From Pseudomonas sp. SORT22 (GTDB lineage Bacteria; Pseudomonadota; Gammaproteobacteria; Pseudomonadales; Pseudomonadaceae): a DNA stretch of 64,000 bases. The DNA is taken from positions 310,001 through 374,000 of the forward strand of contig NZ_CP071007.1 in NCBI RefSeq assembly GCF_018417635.1, read 5' to 3'. Positions 8,606 to 16,771 of the stretch are shown here, one piece after another. Numbering within the stretch: the first letter of the stretch is position 1; each line of letters begins with the position of its first letter. Made by a program: the position numbers and the translations under genes. Below the pieces are notes generated by a model that worked only from the letters and a program-made list of their open reading frames with translations, made no database searches and had not been told where the DNA came from.

Positions 8606-9940
8606 ATGACTCTGCGTCAGTTCGCAGGGCTAGGAGCCCTTTTGTCCCTCGTAATGCCTGGCCTGGCCCTGGCAGAGGAGGCGGCAGCCCCCGTGCTCAA
8701 CTCCGGCGACACCGCCTGGATGTTGACCGCTACAGCCCTGGTGCTGTTCATGACCATCCCTGGTCTGGCCCTGTTCTACGGCGGCATGGTGCGTTCCAAG
8801 AACGTGCTGTCGGTGATGATGCAGTGCTTTGCGATCACCGGCCTGATCAGCGTCCTGTGGGTGGTTTACGGCTACAGCCTGGCCTTCGATACCACCGGTA
8901 TGGAGCAAGGTGTCGTCAACTTCAATTCCTTCGTTGGCGGTCTGTCCAAGGCGTTCCTCGCCGGCGTGACCCCGGCGAGCCTGACCTCTTCGGCGGCGCT
9001 GTTCCCTGAAGCGGTGTTCATCACCTTCCAGATGACCTTCGCGATCATCACCCCGGCGCTGATCGTCGGCGCCTTTGCCGAGCGCATGAAGTTCTCGGCG
9101 ATGCTGATCTTCATGGCCATCTGGTTCACCCTGGTCTATGCGCCCATCGCCCATATGGTCTGGAGCGGTAACGGCGGCCTGATGTGGGATTGGGGCGTGC
9201 TCGATTTCGCTGGCGGCACCGTGGTGCACATCAACGCCGGTATTGCCGGCCTGGTGGCCTGCCTGGTACTGGGCAAGCGCAAGGGCTTCCCGACCACGCC
9301 AATGGCGCCGCACAACCTCGGCTATACGCTGATGGGCGCGGCCATGCTGTGGATTGGCTGGTTCGGCTTCAACGCAGGCTCCGCCGCTGCCGCCAACGGC
9401 ACCGCCGGCATGGCCATGCTGGTGACCCAGATTGCTACCGCCGCAGCGGCCCTGGGCTGGATGTTCGCCGAGTGGCTGACCCACGGTAAGCCAAGCGCAC
9501 TGGGCATCGCCTCGGGCGTGGTCGCAGGTCTTGTGGCCATCACCCCGGCTGCCGGCACTGTCGGGCCGATGGGCGCCCTGGTAATCGGCCTGGTGGCGGG
9601 CGTGATCTGCTACTTCTGCGCCACCAGCCTCAAGCGCAAGCTGGGTTACGACGACTCCCTGGATGCCTTCGGCGTGCACGGCATCGGCGGTATTGTCGGC
9701 GCGATCCTCACCGGCGTGTTCGCAGCCCCGGCACTGGGCGGCTTCGGCACCGTCGAAGACATCGGCGCGCAAGTCTGGATTCAGGCCAAGGGCGTCGGCT
9801 TTACCGTGATCTACACCGCGATCGTCACCTACGTGATTCTCAAGGTGCTGGATCTGGTCATGGGCCTGCGGGTCAACGAAGAAGAAGAGTCGGTCGGTCT
9901 CGACCTGGCGCAACACAACGAGCGCGGCTACAACCTGTAA
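8606..9940 (+). CDS. amtB: Ammonium transporter AmtB
   Basis: A 444-residue Amt/Mep/Rh channel with a cleavable-looking signal sequence (residues 1-23, ending PGLALAEE) and eleven predicted membrane helices. Family signatures include FYGGMVRSKNVLSVMMQC, the substrate-site segment DFAGGTVVHINAGIAGL with its pore His, and the second pore His in DAFGVHGIGGIVGAIL. The cytoplasmic C-terminal tail interacts with GlnK in this family. The ribosome binding site is CAGGAG, and a rho-independent terminator follows 18 bp after the stop. Confidence 0.98.
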   Translation: MTLRQFAGLGALLSLVMPGLALAEEAAAPVLNSGDTAWMLTATALVLFMTIPGLALFYGGMVRSKNVLSVMMQCFAITGLISVLWVVYGYSLAFDTTGMEQGVVNFNSFVGGLSKAFLAGVTPASLTSSAALFPEAVFITFQMTFAIITPALIVGAFAERMKFSAMLIFMAIWFTLVYAPIAHMVWSGNGGLMWDWGVLDFAGGTVVHINAGIAGLVACLVLGKRKGFPTTPMAPHNLGYTLMGAAMLWIGWFGFNAGSAAAANGTAGMAMLVTQIATAAAALGWMFAEWLTHGKPSALGIASGVVAGLVAITPAAGTVGPMGALVIGLVAGVICYFCATSLKRKLGYDDSLDAFGVHGIGGIVGAILTGVFAAPALGGFGTVEDIGAQVWIQAKGVGFTVIYTAIVTYVILKVLDLVMGLRVNEEEESVGLDLAQHNERGYNL

Positions 9941-9958
9941 CGTCCTCGAAAAAATCTT

Positions 9959-9982
9959 GCCCGGCTTGCCGGGCATTTTTTT
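9959..9982 (+). terminator. Rho-independent terminator of glnK-amtB
   Basis: GCCCGG-CTTG-CCGGGC forms a six-bp GC stem with a tetraloop, then A and seven T residues. Confidence 0.93.
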
Positions 9983-10111
9983 GTCCGGATTTTGTCACTT
10001 CTCTCAGGCGCAAACGGTTTCTTGCCGCGCTTAGATGGCTGCGTGCGACGTGGGCAGAAAACTTACAGCGCTCAGTGAAATTTAGGCACTTTGCTTTTTC
10101 TCTGAGCACGC

Positions 10112-10334
10112 TAGAATGCGCGCCGAAGGGTGCTGACGAGCTGTCCGCAAACTTCCGTACCCTTTGCTAGGCTTGCCAATAAGCGAGTCGATCATGCCAG
10201 GGTATGTCGGCGCATTACCGCCGCCCGCTCTTTATTTGTACAGACCTCGCCCGTGACGTGGGGTTTGCCCGGTTCTCGCCATTCGTTGTGGCGCAACCAC
10301 GGCCCGCAGCCTGCCTGCGGTCCTTGAATTTTTT
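10112..10334 (+). ncRNA. Candidate small RNA or attenuated leader upstream of sutA
   Basis: The 464-bp gap between amtB and sutA has no convincing ORF. A possible promoter (TTTGCT at 10090, 16-bp spacer, TAGAAT at 10112-10117) predicts a start near 10124. A terminator-like hairpin (GGCCCGCAG at 10301-10309, CTGCGGTCC at 10315-10323, one mismatch) is followed by TTGAATTTTTT ending at 10334. A separate -10-like TATAAC at 10367-10372 would serve sutA. The transcript of about 210 nt could be a free RNA or an attenuated sutA leader. I do not recognise a known family. Confidence 0.35.
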
Positions 10335-10404
10335 CTGGCAGCTGTCGATTTTCGACGTTGCTGGTCTATAACTAATCTGCTTTTCGCAAGTCATGAGGTA
10401 GAAC

Positions 10405-10731
10405 ATGAGCGACGACGATCTGGAAAATGACGACCTCGAAGTAGGCGATGAAGACGAAGGCGATGAAGGCCTCGAAGCGGCAGCCGATGATGTGGCTGAC
10501 GACAGCGGCGACGACAGCCCGGCTCCCGTAGCCAAAGGCAAGTCGAAGTCGGCGGCAGTCTCGGTAGAAGACATGCCGAGCATGGAAGCCAAGCAGAAGG
10601 AGCGTGATGCCCTGGCCAAGGCCATGGAAGAGTTTCTCTCCCGTGGTGGCAAGGTGCAGGAAGTGGAGGCCAACGTGGTCGCCGATCCGCCCAAGAAGCC
10701 GGACAACAAGTACGGTAGCCGCCCTATCTGA
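10405..10731 (+). CDS. sutA: RNA polymerase-associated transcription factor SutA
   Basis: A 108-residue acidic protein. The N-terminal half is almost entirely Asp/Glu with Ala/Gly and is presumably disordered. A predicted helix (residues about 55-80, MEAKQKERDALAKAMEEFLS) and a short C-terminal tail DNKYGSRPI follow. This matches SutA, which binds RNA polymerase and shapes transcription in slow-growing Pseudomonas aeruginosa. It has a single-gene transcript structure, with a strong terminator after it and possibly a long or attenuated leader before it. Confidence 0.9.
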   Translation: MSDDDLENDDLEVGDEDEGDEGLEAAADDVADDSGDDSPAPVAKGKSKSAAVSVEDMPSMEAKQKERDALAKAMEEFLSRGGKVQEVEANVVADPPKKPDNKYGSRPI

Positions 10732-10748
10732 GTGGCCCCGTCAGCAAG

Positions 10749-10777
10749 AAAGCCCGCCGTCGCTGCGGGCTTTTTTG
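10749..10777 (+). terminator. Rho-independent terminator of sutA
   Basis: GCCCGC (10752-10757) pairs with GCGGGC (10765-10770) and is followed by six T residues. Confidence 0.92.
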
Positions 10778-10803
10778 TGTCTGTAATGGTTGGGTCGCCG
10801 AAA

Positions 10804-10891
10804 TGTGGGAGCGGGCTTGCCCCGCGATGCGATGTGCGCTGACAGTCCGCAATCGCGGGTCAAGTCGGGTCGCCGCACCGCCGCTCCCACA
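10804..10891. repeat. REP palindrome pair
   Basis: TGTGGGAGCGGGCTTGCCCC at 10804 faces a diverged REP arm, ATCGCGGGTCAAGTCGGGTC at 10852, that ends GCTCCCACA at 10891. It lies between the convergent sutA and HAD hydrolase genes, four bases from the latter's stop codon. Confidence 0.88.
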
Positions 10892-10894
10892 GAA

Positions 10895-11590
10895 TTAACG
10901 CCAGCTGTTGAGCAGTTCAGGCAACTGCGACAGGCGCTGGATCTCTGCGTCAGGGCGGTTCTCGGCTTCCCAGGCCTTGCCCTGGGGGTTGAACCAGATC
11001 GCCCGCAGGCCGGCGCGCTGGGCCCCGGCAATGTCATCGCCGGGGTGATCGCCAATGTGCACCGCCGCAGTCGCCTCGACTTCGCCCTGGCGCAGGGCTT
11101 CGAGGAAGGGTTGCGGGTCGGGTTTGCCGATGCCTAGGTCTTCGGCGCACAGGGCAAATTTGAAGTAATCGGCCAGGCCCAGGCGGCGCACATCGGCGTT
11201 GCCATTGGTGACCACGCCCAGGGTGTAGTGGTGACGGAGGATCTCCAGCACCGGCTGCACCTCAGGGAAGATATCGATCTGGTGGCGGGCGTGGAGGAAC
11301 ACTTCAAAGCCTTCGTTGGCCAGCTCACGGGCCTTGTTCTCGCTGTAGCCGACCTCTTCCAGGGCATGGAACAGTACGCGCCGGCGCAGGGCGCTGATGC
11401 GGTGCTTGAGCCCGGGTTCTGCCTGCACCAGGCGCTCGCGAATGGCATACAGGTGCTCGACCGGAACCGCGCCCAGGGTTGGCGCATTGGCTGCCAGCCA
11501 GTCGCGCAGGGTGGTCTCGGCGCTGACGATCACTGGTGCGGTGTCCCACAGGGTGTCGTCGAGGTCGAAGGTGATCAGCTTGATGCTCAT
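10895..11590 (-). CDS. HAD-superfamily phosphatase (YigB-like)
   Basis: A 231-residue haloacid-dehalogenase-type hydrolase. Motif I is DLDDTLWDT (nucleophile Asp and acid/base Asp), motif II is VVTNGN, motif III is the Lys of GKPDPQPF, and motif IV is [14 protein letters not shown]. coli YigB, in the same position next to xerC, dephosphorylates FMN, so FMN phosphatase is the likeliest role by synteny. Start and the xerC stop overlap by four bases (ATGA), indicating translational coupling. Confidence 0.9.
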   Translation of the reverse strand: MSIKLITFDLDDTLWDTAPVIVSAETTLRDWLAANAPTLGAVPVEHLYAIRERLVQAEPGLKHRISALRRRVLFHALEEVGYSENKARELANEGFEVFLHARHQIDIFPEVQPVLEILRHHYTLGVVTNGNADVRRLGLADYFKFALCAEDLGIGKPDPQPFLEALRQGEVEATAAVHIGDHPGDDIAGAQRAGLRAIWFNPQGKAWEAENRPDAEIQRLSQLPELLNSWR

Positions 11591-12486
11591 GAGTCACTGC
11601 CCTTACTGCGTTTGGCCCGGGGGTGGGCGCTGTCATACACGGCGGCCAGGTGCTGGAAGTCCAGGTGAGTGTAGATCTGCGTGGTGGCGATGTCGGCGTG
11701 GCCGAGCATCTCTTGCACGGCGCGCAGGTCCTGGGACGATTCCAGCAAGTGGCTGGCGAAGGAGTGTCGCAACATGTGCGGGTGCAGGTTCTGGCCCAGT
11801 TCGCGGGCGCCAGCGGCTTGCACCCGCAGTTGAATGGCCCGTGGGCCCAGGCGCCGGCCCTGCTGGCTGACGAACACCGCGCCGTCCTGCGGGCCGCTGC
11901 CGGCGCGCAGCACCAGCCATTGCTCCAGCGCCTCGCGGGCCTTGCGCCCGACTGGCAGCACGCGGGTCTTGCTGCCCTTGCCATGGACTTGCACCAGGCC
12001 ACCGGGCAGGTCGAGCTGCTCCAGGTTGAGGCTGGTCAACTCCGACAGGCGCAGGCCGGAGGAGTAGAACAGCTCGAGCATGGCCTGGTCGCGGCGGGCG
12101 AGAAATTCATCTTCGACCGCGCCTTCCAGCAGTTGCAGGGCACGGTCGGTGTCGAGGGTCTTGGGCAGGCGCCGTTCGCCCTTGGGCGCTGACAGGCCGT
12201 TGGCCGGATCGTGGCTGCAGTGGCCTTCACGGTTGAGGTAACGGTAGAAACCGCGCACCGCTGAGAGCAGGCGGGCAAGGCTGCGCGAGGACTGGCCCTG
12301 GTGATGCTGGCGGGCGATCAGTTGGCGCAGGTGCTGGATCTGCAGGGCGTTCCAGCTGTCGATGCCGCTCTTGGTGCAGAACGCCAGGACGCTTTCGAGG
12401 TCGCGTCGGTAGGCCAGCTGGGTGTGTTCGGACACCTGGCGCTCGTTGCGCAAGTGCGCGCAGAAGGCCTCCAGCTGGCGTTCCAC
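11587..12486 (-). CDS. xerC: Site-specific tyrosine recombinase XerC
   Basis: A 299-residue tyrosine recombinase. The N-terminal SAM-like core-binding domain is about residues 1-95. The catalytic domain has the first Arg in [12 protein letters not shown], Lys in [23 protein letters not shown] (His-x2-Arg), [12 protein letters not shown] (His) and the nucleophile Tyr of TQIYTHLD. With XerD it resolves chromosome dimers at dif under FtsK control. It is the third gene of the run dapF-DUF484-xerC-HAD, the Pseudomonas form of the E. coli dapF-yigA-xerC-yigB cluster. Confidence 0.97.
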   Translation of the reverse strand: MERQLEAFCAHLRNERQVSEHTQLAYRRDLESVLAFCTKSGIDSWNALQIQHLRQLIARQHHQGQSSRSLARLLSAVRGFYRYLNREGHCSHDPANGLSAPKGERRLPKTLDTDRALQLLEGAVEDEFLARRDQAMLELFYSSGLRLSELTSLNLEQLDLPGGLVQVHGKGSKTRVLPVGRKAREALEQWLVLRAGSGPQDGAVFVSQQGRRLGPRAIQLRVQAAGARELGQNLHPHMLRHSFASHLLESSQDLRAVQEMLGHADIATTQIYTHLDFQHLAAVYDSAHPRAKRSKGSDS

Positions 12487-13223
12487 TAGCGCACCGGACG
12501 CAGGGTCTGGGTATGGCGCGGGACGACCCGGCCGAGCACTTCGGCGATGTAGCTGAGGAACAGGGTACCGACCGTGCTCTTGTAATGCTGCGGGTCGCGA
12601 CTACCGATTGCCAGTACGCCGTGCAGGCCCTGGTGGTTGAGGGTGGCGACGGCGCTGGAGCCGACTTCCTTGCGCTGCTCTTCGCCGAACAGGAAGTCCA
12701 GCTCATGATCGCGCAAGTTGCCGCTGACCGTCTTGCCGGCGCACAACAGGCCGCCAATGGCTTGCTGGGCGTCGCCGCTGTTGACCCAGCGGCCGACCGG
12801 CGCGGCAGTTTCGCCGAACAGAATCAGGCTGACGAAGGGCACCTTGAACTCCTGGCGCAGGCTGTCTTCGACAGCCATCACCACGCTTTCGAGGCTGTCA
12901 GCATCGAGCAGGTCGAGGATCAGCCGGCGGGTCTTGTCGAACAGCCGGTCGTTGTCGCGGGCCACGTCCATCAGTTGCGACAGGCGGTGACGCATCTCGA
13001 TATTGCGGTCGCGCAGCAGCTTGAGCTGGCGCTCGACCAGCGACACGCTATCGCCACGCTGATGGGGAATGTGCAGCTCGCTGAGCAGTTCGTCGTGCTC
13101 GGCGAAGAACGTCGGGTTGTCGCGCAGGTAGGCAACCACGGCCTCAGCCCCGAGGGTGGGCGTCGAGCCCTCGGCGCTAAGGTCGGTGGGCTGTTCGGCG
13201 GGAGCCTGGGGCTGATCGGTCAT
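12486..13223 (-). CDS. DUF484 family protein (YigA-like)
   Basis: A 245-residue cytoplasmic protein with a disordered Pro/Gln/Glu-rich start, a helical region ([20 protein letters not shown], then a heptad-rich stretch) and a GAF-like C-terminal domain (about 110-235). The DUF484 family is regularly encoded between dapF and xerC but has no established function. It shares one base with the xerC start and lies 13 bp after dapF, so it is in the same operon. Confidence 0.9.
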   Translation of the reverse strand: MTDQPQAPAEQPTDLSAEGSTPTLGAEAVVAYLRDNPTFFAEHDELLSELHIPHQRGDSVSLVERQLKLLRDRNIEMRHRLSQLMDVARDNDRLFDKTRRLILDLLDADSLESVVMAVEDSLRQEFKVPFVSLILFGETAAPVGRWVNSGDAQQAIGGLLCAGKTVSGNLRDHELDFLFGEEQRKEVGSSAVATLNHQGLHGVLAIGSRDPQHYKSTVGTLFLSYIAEVLGRVVPRHTQTLRPVR

Positions 13224-13236
13224 GGCTGGTACTCAC

Positions 13237-14067
13237 TCATAGACGAACCTGTCCTTCAAACACACGTACGGCGGGGCCGGTCATCAACACCGGTTTGCCC
13301 GGGCCTGCCCATTCGATGGACAGGCGCCCACCCGGCAGGTCGATCAACAGCGGTGAATCCATCCAGCCCTGGCTGATCGCCGCCACGGCAGCGGCGCAGG
13401 CACCGGTACCGCAGGCCTGGGTTTCGCCCGCGCCGCGTTCCCACACCCGCAGTTGCGCGCGGTGACGGTCGATGACCTGGATGAAACCGACATTGACCCG
13501 CTGCGGGAAGCGCGGGTGATGTTCGATCTGCGCGCCCAGCTCGTGCACCGGCGCGGCGTTGATGTCGTCGACGCGCAGCACGGCATGGGGGTTGCCCATC
13601 GACACGGCGAAGAGTTCGACGTTGCGCCCTGCGACCTCGAGCGGGTAGCTCAGGGCCTGGGCCGGCGCGTCGAACGGGATCTCGGCCGGCACCAGCCGCG
13701 GCGGGCCCATGTCGACGCTGATCTGCCCGTCGTTGCGCACGTCCAGCTCGATGATGCCGCCTTTGGTTTCAACGCGGATGCGTTTTTTCGCAGTCAGGCG
13801 CTTGTCCAGCACGAAGCGCGCAAAGCAGCGCGCACCGTTGCCGCACTGTTCGACCTCGGAGCCGTCGGCGTTGAAGATCCGGTAGCGGAAATCCACTTCC
13901 GGATTGCTCGGCGCCTCGACGATCAGCAACTGGTCGAAACCGATGCCGGTGTGGCGGTCGCCCCATTGCTTGGCGTGCTTGGGTAAAATGTGCGCATGCT
14001 GGCTGACCAGGTCGAGGACCATGAAGTCGTTGCCCAGCCCATGCATCTTGGTAAAACGCAGCAGCAT
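13237..14067 (-). CDS. dapF: Diaminopimelate epimerase
   Basis: A 276-residue cofactor-independent racemase that converts LL- to meso-diaminopimelate for lysine and peptidoglycan. The two catalytic cysteines are Cys75 (EQCGNGARC) and Cys219 ([10 protein letters not shown]), one in each of the two mirror-image domains. The start at 14067 ([15 protein letters not shown]) is the family start; a 37-codon upstream extension overlaps lysA and is rejected. lysA ends five bases before this start, so both enzymes of the terminal lysine steps are co-expressed. Confidence 0.98.
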   Translation of the reverse strand: MLLRFTKMHGLGNDFMVLDLVSQHAHILPKHAKQWGDRHTGIGFDQLLIVEAPSNPEVDFRYRIFNADGSEVEQCGNGARCFARFVLDKRLTAKKRIRVETKGGIIELDVRNDGQISVDMGPPRLVPAEIPFDAPAQALSYPLEVAGRNVELFAVSMGNPHAVLRVDDINAAPVHELGAQIEHHPRFPQRVNVGFIQVIDRHRAQLRVWERGAGETQACGTGACAAAVAAISQGWMDSPLLIDLPGGRLSIEWAGPGKPVLMTGPAVRVFEGQVRL

Positions 14068-14071
14068 GGGT

Positions 14072-15319
14072 TTACTCCGGCAGCAGGCTTTCGCCGGCGA
14101 ACAACTCGGCCACGGTTTCGCGACGACGCACTTCGAAGGCCTGGTCACCATCGACCAGCACTTCGGCACAACGACCACGGGTGTTGTAGTTCGAGCTCAT
14201 GACAAAACCATAGGCGCCCGCCGAGTGCACCGCCAGCAGGTCGCCTTCGGCCAGGTTCAGCTCGCGCTCCTTGGCGAGGAAGTCGCCGGTTTCGCAGATC
14301 GGCCCGACGATGTCGTAAACACGGCCTTCGCCGGCACGCGGCTGCACCGCCGTAACGTTCATCCAGGCCTGGTACAGGGCTGGGCGGATCAGGTCGTTCA
14401 TCGCCGCATCGACGATGGCGAAATCCTTGTGCTCGGTGTGCTTGAGGTACTCGACCTGGGTCAGCAGCACGCCAGCGTTGGCGACGATATAGCGGCCCGG
14501 TTCGAACACCAGGGCCAGGTCGCGGTCGCCGACGCGCTCGCGGATGGCCTTGATGTAGTCGCCGGCCAGCGGCGGCTCTTCGTCGCGATAACGCACACCG
14601 ACGCCGCCACCCAGGTCCAGGTGACGCAGGAGGATGCCGCAGTCGCCGAGGCGGTCGATCAACGCCAGCAGGCGGTCGAGGGCATCGAGGAAGGGTTCCA
14701 GGGTGGTCAGCTGCGAGCCGATATGGCAGTCGACGCCGACCACTTCCAGGTTCGGCAGTTGCGCGGCGCGGATGTACACCTCTTCGGCATCGGCGATGGC
14801 GATACCGAACTTGTTTTCTTTCAGGCCCGTGGAGATGTACGGGTGGGTACCGGCATCGACGTCCGGGTTGACCCGCAGCGAAACCGGCGCGCGTACGCCC
14901 ATTTCGGCGGCCACTACCTGCAGGCGCTCGAGCTCGTCGGTGGATTCGACGTTGAAGCAGTGCACGCCGACTTCCAGGGCGCGGCGCATGTCTTCGCGGG
15001 TTTTGCCGACGCCGGAGAACACCACGCGATCGGCACGCCCGCCCGCGGCCAGTACACGCTCCAGCTCACCGCCGGAAACGATGTCGAAACCTGCGCCCAG
15101 GCGGGCCAGCAGGTTCAGCACAGCGAGGTTGGAGTTGGCCTTGACGGCGAAGCACACCAGGTGCGAAACCCCCTCCAGAGCATCGGCGTAGCTACGGTAC
15201 TGGGCCTCGATGTGGGCGCGCGAGTAGACGTAGGTCGGCGTGCCGAAACGTTCGGCGATGGCCGACAGGGCCACGCCTTCCGCGAACAGCTGACCGTCGC
15301 GGTAGTTGAAAGCGTCCAT
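14072..15319 (-). CDS. lysA: Diaminopimelate decarboxylase
   Basis: A 415-residue fold-type III PLP enzyme catalysing the last lysine-synthesis step, meso-diaminopimelate to lysine plus CO2. The Schiff-base Lys60 lies in [10 protein letters not shown]. The PLP-phosphate glycine loop is [12 protein letters not shown], and the active-site Cys of the partner subunit is in [10 protein letters not shown]. It lies nine bases downstream of lptM and just ahead of dapF. Confidence 0.98.
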   Translation of the reverse strand: MDAFNYRDGQLFAEGVALSAIAERFGTPTYVYSRAHIEAQYRSYADALEGVSHLVCFAVKANSNLAVLNLLARLGAGFDIVSGGELERVLAAGGRADRVVFSGVGKTREDMRRALEVGVHCFNVESTDELERLQVVAAEMGVRAPVSLRVNPDVDAGTHPYISTGLKENKFGIAIADAEEVYIRAAQLPNLEVVGVDCHIGSQLTTLEPFLDALDRLLALIDRLGDCGILLRHLDLGGGVGVRYRDEEPPLAGDYIKAIRERVGDRDLALVFEPGRYIVANAGVLLTQVEYLKHTEHKDFAIVDAAMNDLIRPALYQAWMNVTAVQPRAGEGRVYDIVGPICETGDFLAKERELNLAEGDLLAVHSAGAYGFVMSSNYNTRGRCAEVLVDGDQAFEVRRRETVAELFAGESLLPE

Positions 15320-15328
15320 GGGTTACCC

Positions 15329-15466
15329 TTACTGGTGCTTGTGCGATTGCGACTTTTTACCGTCTTTGCTGTCGTCTGGCAGGTACAGCGGGCCCTTCTG
15401 GCCGCAGGCGGAAACGAGGCAGGCAACCGCGACGAGCGCCGCGAGGGTGGAGATCAGGCGCTTCAT
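15329..15466 (-). CDS. lptM: LPS translocon maturation chaperone LptM (small lipoprotein)
   Basis: A 45-residue lipoprotein. It has a positively charged start, a hydrophobic stretch, a lipobox LVSAC with the lipidated Cys21, and then GQKGPLYLPDD, the invariant LptM/YifL motif that inserts into the LptD-LptE complex. The rest is a Lys/His-rich tail. In E. coli yifL also precedes dapF. The start at 15466 is internal to a longer open frame; the family N-terminus and signal peptide decide it. First gene of the lysine operon, divergent from cyaY. Confidence 0.93.
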   Translation of the reverse strand: MKRLISTLAALVAVACLVSACGQKGPLYLPDDSKDGKKSQSHKHQ

Positions 15467-15661
15467 GGCGTAATCCTTTGTAATAAGCAGTATTGCGCCC
15501 GAGTATACCGAGCGCCCGGCCCCTTGCCTATGCGGGCAACCCGCCGTCGGGCGGGGTGGTGGCTGCGCTGCCTGGCGCAGGTCGGTATCCTTTGCATTCG
15601 GCGCGCCGCGCTCGTATCTTGCCCGGCTTGCGTGTGTGCAGACATTTTTGAGGTTCTTGCA

Positions 15662-15994
15662 ATGAGTTTGACCGAAGCGCGTTTTCACGACCTGGTCGAC
15701 GCGACCCAACAGGCGCTGGAAGACCTGTTCGACGAGACTGACCTGGATCTGGACATGGAGAACTCGGCAGGGGTCCTGACCATCAAGTTCGACAACGGCA
15801 GCCAGCTGATCTTCAGCCGCCAGGAACCGCTGCGCCAGCTGTGGCTGGCCGACAAGTCCGGTGGTTTCCACTTCGACTACGACGAGCAGAACGGCAAGTG
15901 GACCTGTGAAAAGACCGAGGAGCTGCTGGGCGAGATGCTGGAGCGCATCGTCTGGGAGCGGGCGGGTGAAAAGCTCGATTTCGACGACATCTGA
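15662..15994 (+). CDS. cyaY: Frataxin-like iron-sulfur regulator CyaY
   Basis: A 110-residue frataxin homologue. The acidic first helix (DATQQALEDLFDETDLDLDM) that binds iron is followed by the beta sheet with NGSQLIFSRQEPLRQLWLA and FHFDYDEQNGKW. CyaY binds IscS and modulates Fe-S cluster assembly. The start at 15662 follows GAGG. The stop codon overlaps the next start by one base (TGATG). Confidence 0.97.
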   Translation: MSLTEARFHDLVDATQQALEDLFDETDLDLDMENSAGVLTIKFDNGSQLIFSRQEPLRQLWLADKSGGFHFDYDEQNGKWTCEKTEELLGEMLERIVWERAGEKLDFDDI

Positions 15995-16215
15995 TGAGCA
16001 GCGCAGCCAAGCCGGCCAAGCCGCTCTACAGTAACGTCAGCCCGGCAGTACCGTCGCCGTGCATCAGCACCTGCCGGCTGGATGAACACAAGGTCTGCAT
16101 CGGTTGCTATCGCCATGTCGAGGACATTCGCCAGTGGCGCGCGGCCGATGACGAGCAGCGCCGGCAGATCTGCCGCGAGGCGCTGGCGCGTCGACAGCTG
16201 GCCGGGTTGGCATAG
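15994..16215 (+). CDS. DUF1289 small cysteine-motif protein
   Basis: A 73-residue protein of the DUF1289 (YdhL-like) family. Four cysteines in PSPCISTCRLDEHKVCIGC, followed by YRHVEDIRQWR, probably coordinate a metal or Fe-S cluster. It overlaps the cyaY stop codon by one base, and the Fe-S-linked neighbour suggests a related redox role, which remains inference. Confidence 0.88.
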   Translation: MSSAAKPAKPLYSNVSPAVPSPCISTCRLDEHKVCIGCYRHVEDIRQWRAADDEQRRQICREALARRQLAGLA

Positions 16216-16264
16216 ACCCTGCGGGTATTGTGTATTTACTTGGCTGTGGTAGTGTCGAACCTGT

Positions 16265-16314
16265 TTCGGCTGTGCCGAATTCCTGCAAACCCCGCCCTTG
16301 GGCGGGGTTTTGCT
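16265..16314 (+). terminator. Double hairpin terminator after cyaY-DUF1289
   Basis: TTCGGC-TGT-GCCGAA (16265-16279) is followed by AACCCCGCCC-TTG-GGCGGGGTTTT (16288-16312). The second is a strong rho-independent terminator, between the DUF1289 gene and rnk. Confidence 0.92.
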
Positions 16315-16348
16315 TTATATCGCCCAAAAAAAGGAGTCTGACCGGATC

Positions 16349-16768
16349 ATGAGCACCCACCCTTCCATTATCGTCACCCGCTTGGACGTGCAGCGTCTCG
16401 AGCGTCTGATCGACAGCCTCGATGAGAAGACGCAGGACTCGCCGGGTGTGCTCGCCTTGCAGGACGAGCTCGACCGCGCCGACCAGGTCGGTCACGAGGA
16501 AGTTCCGGCCGGTGTCGTGACCATGAACTCCCGGGTTCATTGCCGCGAAGAAGCCAGCGGCAAGGACTACCACCTGACCCTGGTCTACCCGAAAGACGCC
16601 AACGCCGACGAAGGCAAGATCTCTATCCTCGCGCCGATCGGCAGCGCGCTGCTGGGCTTGTCGGTAGGCGAGCAGATCGACTGGCCGGCCCCGGGCGGCA
16701 AGACCCTCAAGCTCAAGCTGCTTGAAGTCGAATACCAGCCAGAAGCGGCAGGTGACTTCGACCTCTGA
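16349..16768 (+). CDS. rnk: Regulator of nucleoside diphosphate kinase
   Basis: A 139-residue Rnk/GreA-like protein. The short N-terminal coiled coil (DVQRLERLIDSLDEK to LQDELDRA) leads into the FKBP-like GreA/GreB C-terminal domain (VTMNSRVHCREE to PGGKTLKLKLLEVEYQP). Rnk binds RNA polymerase, competes with Gre factors and influences nucleotide pools. The start at 16349 gives the family length; AGGAG is 12 bases upstream. It converges on cyaA with a three-base gap. Confidence 0.94.
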   Translation: MSTHPSIIVTRLDVQRLERLIDSLDEKTQDSPGVLALQDELDRADQVGHEEVPAGVVTMNSRVHCREEASGKDYHLTLVYPKDANADEGKISILAPIGSALLGLSVGEQIDWPAPGGKTLKLKLLEVEYQPEAAGDFDL

Positions 16769-16771
16769 GCC

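Noticed and set aside
13904..15661. Very long plus-strand open frame ahead of cyaY
   Set aside because: It lies opposite lysA, dapF and lptM; only the final 110 codons (cyaY) are a real gene.
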